Positions 63,381-64,000 of a stretch of 64,000 nucleotides of DNA are shown in pieces. How positions within the stretch are numbered: the stretch's first letter is position 1; each line of letters starts with the position of its first letter. The stretch covers positions 288,815-352,814 of the forward strand of contig NW_005178579.1 in the NCBI RefSeq assembly GCF_000350225.1. The letters run 5' to 3'. The stretch comes from Chondrus crispus (lineage: Eukaryota > Rhodophyta > Florideophyceae > Gigartinales > Gigartinaceae). The position numbers and the translations under genes were made by a program. A model generated the notes under the pieces. It saw only the letters and a list, made by a program, of their open reading frames with translations, did no database searches and was not told the origin of the DNA.

Positions 63381-64000
63381 CTACTGCCCACGGCGCCAGC
63401 TCCTCTCCATTTCTTTCACCACTAAGGAAGTGTATTCGAAATCCTTTTCGCTCTCCACGCTGCGCTTTTCGAAAGCTTTCAAGGCCGTACACATCATTTC
63501 AAAGAACCGCACAACCGCATCTTCTGACGATAGATGCTTCAGGTGATCGCCAAAGTACCTCAGTGCAGCCTCAAGGTCTGAGCAGCGTATAAATGCTGCC
63601 GTGAGGAACGCTGCAGTGTCGTGTCTCATCTTCGACTTGTGCCTCGCGATGTCATCAGCCACTTCCAGGACTGCTTCGAGATCCATTATCTGGCCAGCTG
63701 CCGTCACTGCCAGCCGATAGCTTACTTGATTGCAAGGAAACGGTGATCTTTTCAACCTGCGGTAGATATCCAATGCACGCCAGCCGTCCATAGAGCGGAG
63801 ACAACACTTCATGAGACAGTGAAGGGTGTATCGATCACCAGGGAATGACGTCATCGCCCTCATCTCCTCATAGATCTCAAACGCGTGCTCAGTCATAGAG
63901 ACTTGCTCACAAGCGCCAATAAGTATATTGTAGGTGATCTGCGTCGGTTCCACACCGTGTAGAGTCATCGTGTCGAACACTCGAACTGCTTTGTCGAGGG
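63381..64000 (-). CDS. pentatricopeptide repeat (PPR) protein, C-terminal part, 5' end outside window
   Basis: Repeats of about 35 residues with the PPR pattern: VEPTQITYNILIGACEQVSM, AFEIYEEMR, GDRYTLHCLMKCCLRSMDGW, ALDIYRRLKRSPFPCNQVSY, then degenerate helices ending KEMERSWRRGQ at 63,381. PPR proteins bind single-stranded RNA and act mostly in mitochondria or plastids in RNA processing. The frame is open to the right edge. Targeting peptide not in view. Confidence 0.8.
   Translation of the reverse strand, partial: LDKAVRVFDTMTLHGVEPTQITYNILIGACEQVSMTEHAFEIYEEMRAMTSFPGDRYTLHCLMKCCLRSMDGWRALDIYRRLKRSPFPCNQVSYRLAVTAAGQIMDLEAVLEVADDIARHKSKMRHDTAAFLTAAFIRCSDLEAALRYFGDHLKHLSSEDAVVRFFEMMCTALKAFEKRSVESEKDFEYTSLVVKEMERSWRRGQ

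Overview
The window is nuclear DNA of a eukaryote. Genes are mostly intronless and are buried in transposons. Several gene fragments are best read as typical eukaryotic families: AP-3 beta, U1-70K, N-myristoyltransferase, a ubiquitin E2, a class II-like formin, a SKI8/WDR61-like WD40 protein, trehalose phosphatase and a PPR protein. Intron-poor genes, large GC-rich Ty3/gypsy elements and CACTA/Plavaka-like transposases fit a multicellular red alga such as a Chondrus-like florideophyte. That assignment is an inference from style; no species-specific marker was identified.

Layout. 1-1.76 kb: the end of a GC-rich, probably retroelement-borne ORF. 2.1-8.6 kb: three long, uninterrupted ORFs of unknown function (A minus, B plus, C minus), with a 200-bp divergent promoter between A and B and an 86-bp minisatellite beyond C. 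9.4-13.1 kb: a mosaic of host-gene pieces: a disabled aldo/keto reductase, an antisense N-myristoyltransferase exon, and a chimeric gene joining the N-terminus of a UBE2H-type E2 to a complete guanylate kinase. 13.9-17.8 kb: a CACTA/Plavaka-like transposase with one frameshift. 18.4-19.0 kb: a 219-bp tandem repeat. 19.8-20.2 kb: the chromodomain tail of a gypsy element.

20.5-21.9 kb and 45.7-47.2 kb are inverted copies of one 1.44-kb segment carrying a trehalose-phosphatase fragment and a U1-70K fragment. Between them lie a ParB-like/DNA-methyltransferase-like gene (minus, 23.7-26.1 kb), a divergent DUF7869-type transposon gene (plus, from 26.7 kb), a formin pseudogene and a WD40 fragment. 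The DUF7869 gene is split by a complete 13,873-bp Ty3/gypsy element (28,628-42,500). Its two 663-bp LTRs read as identical, it has a 5-bp target duplication GACAC, gag and pol on the minus strand with a textbook -1 frameshift site, and a long ORF antisense to gag-pol next to the 3' LTR.

47.6-54.2 kb is a second, decayed minus-strand Ty3/gypsy element with several stops and frameshifts and an altered RT active site; 54.6-55.5 kb is repeat-rich and may include its LTR remnant. From 55.7 kb the window returns to host DNA: a near-identical inverted copy of the 5' end of the AP-3 beta gene, an N-myristoylation-motif alpha/beta hydrolase-like gene, the complete single-exon AP-3 beta gene, and the C-terminus of a PPR protein running off the right edge.

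The host genes do not form a pathway. What links the region is mobile-element activity: nested insertions, captured or duplicated gene fragments, and inverted repeats that could yield double-stranded RNA.
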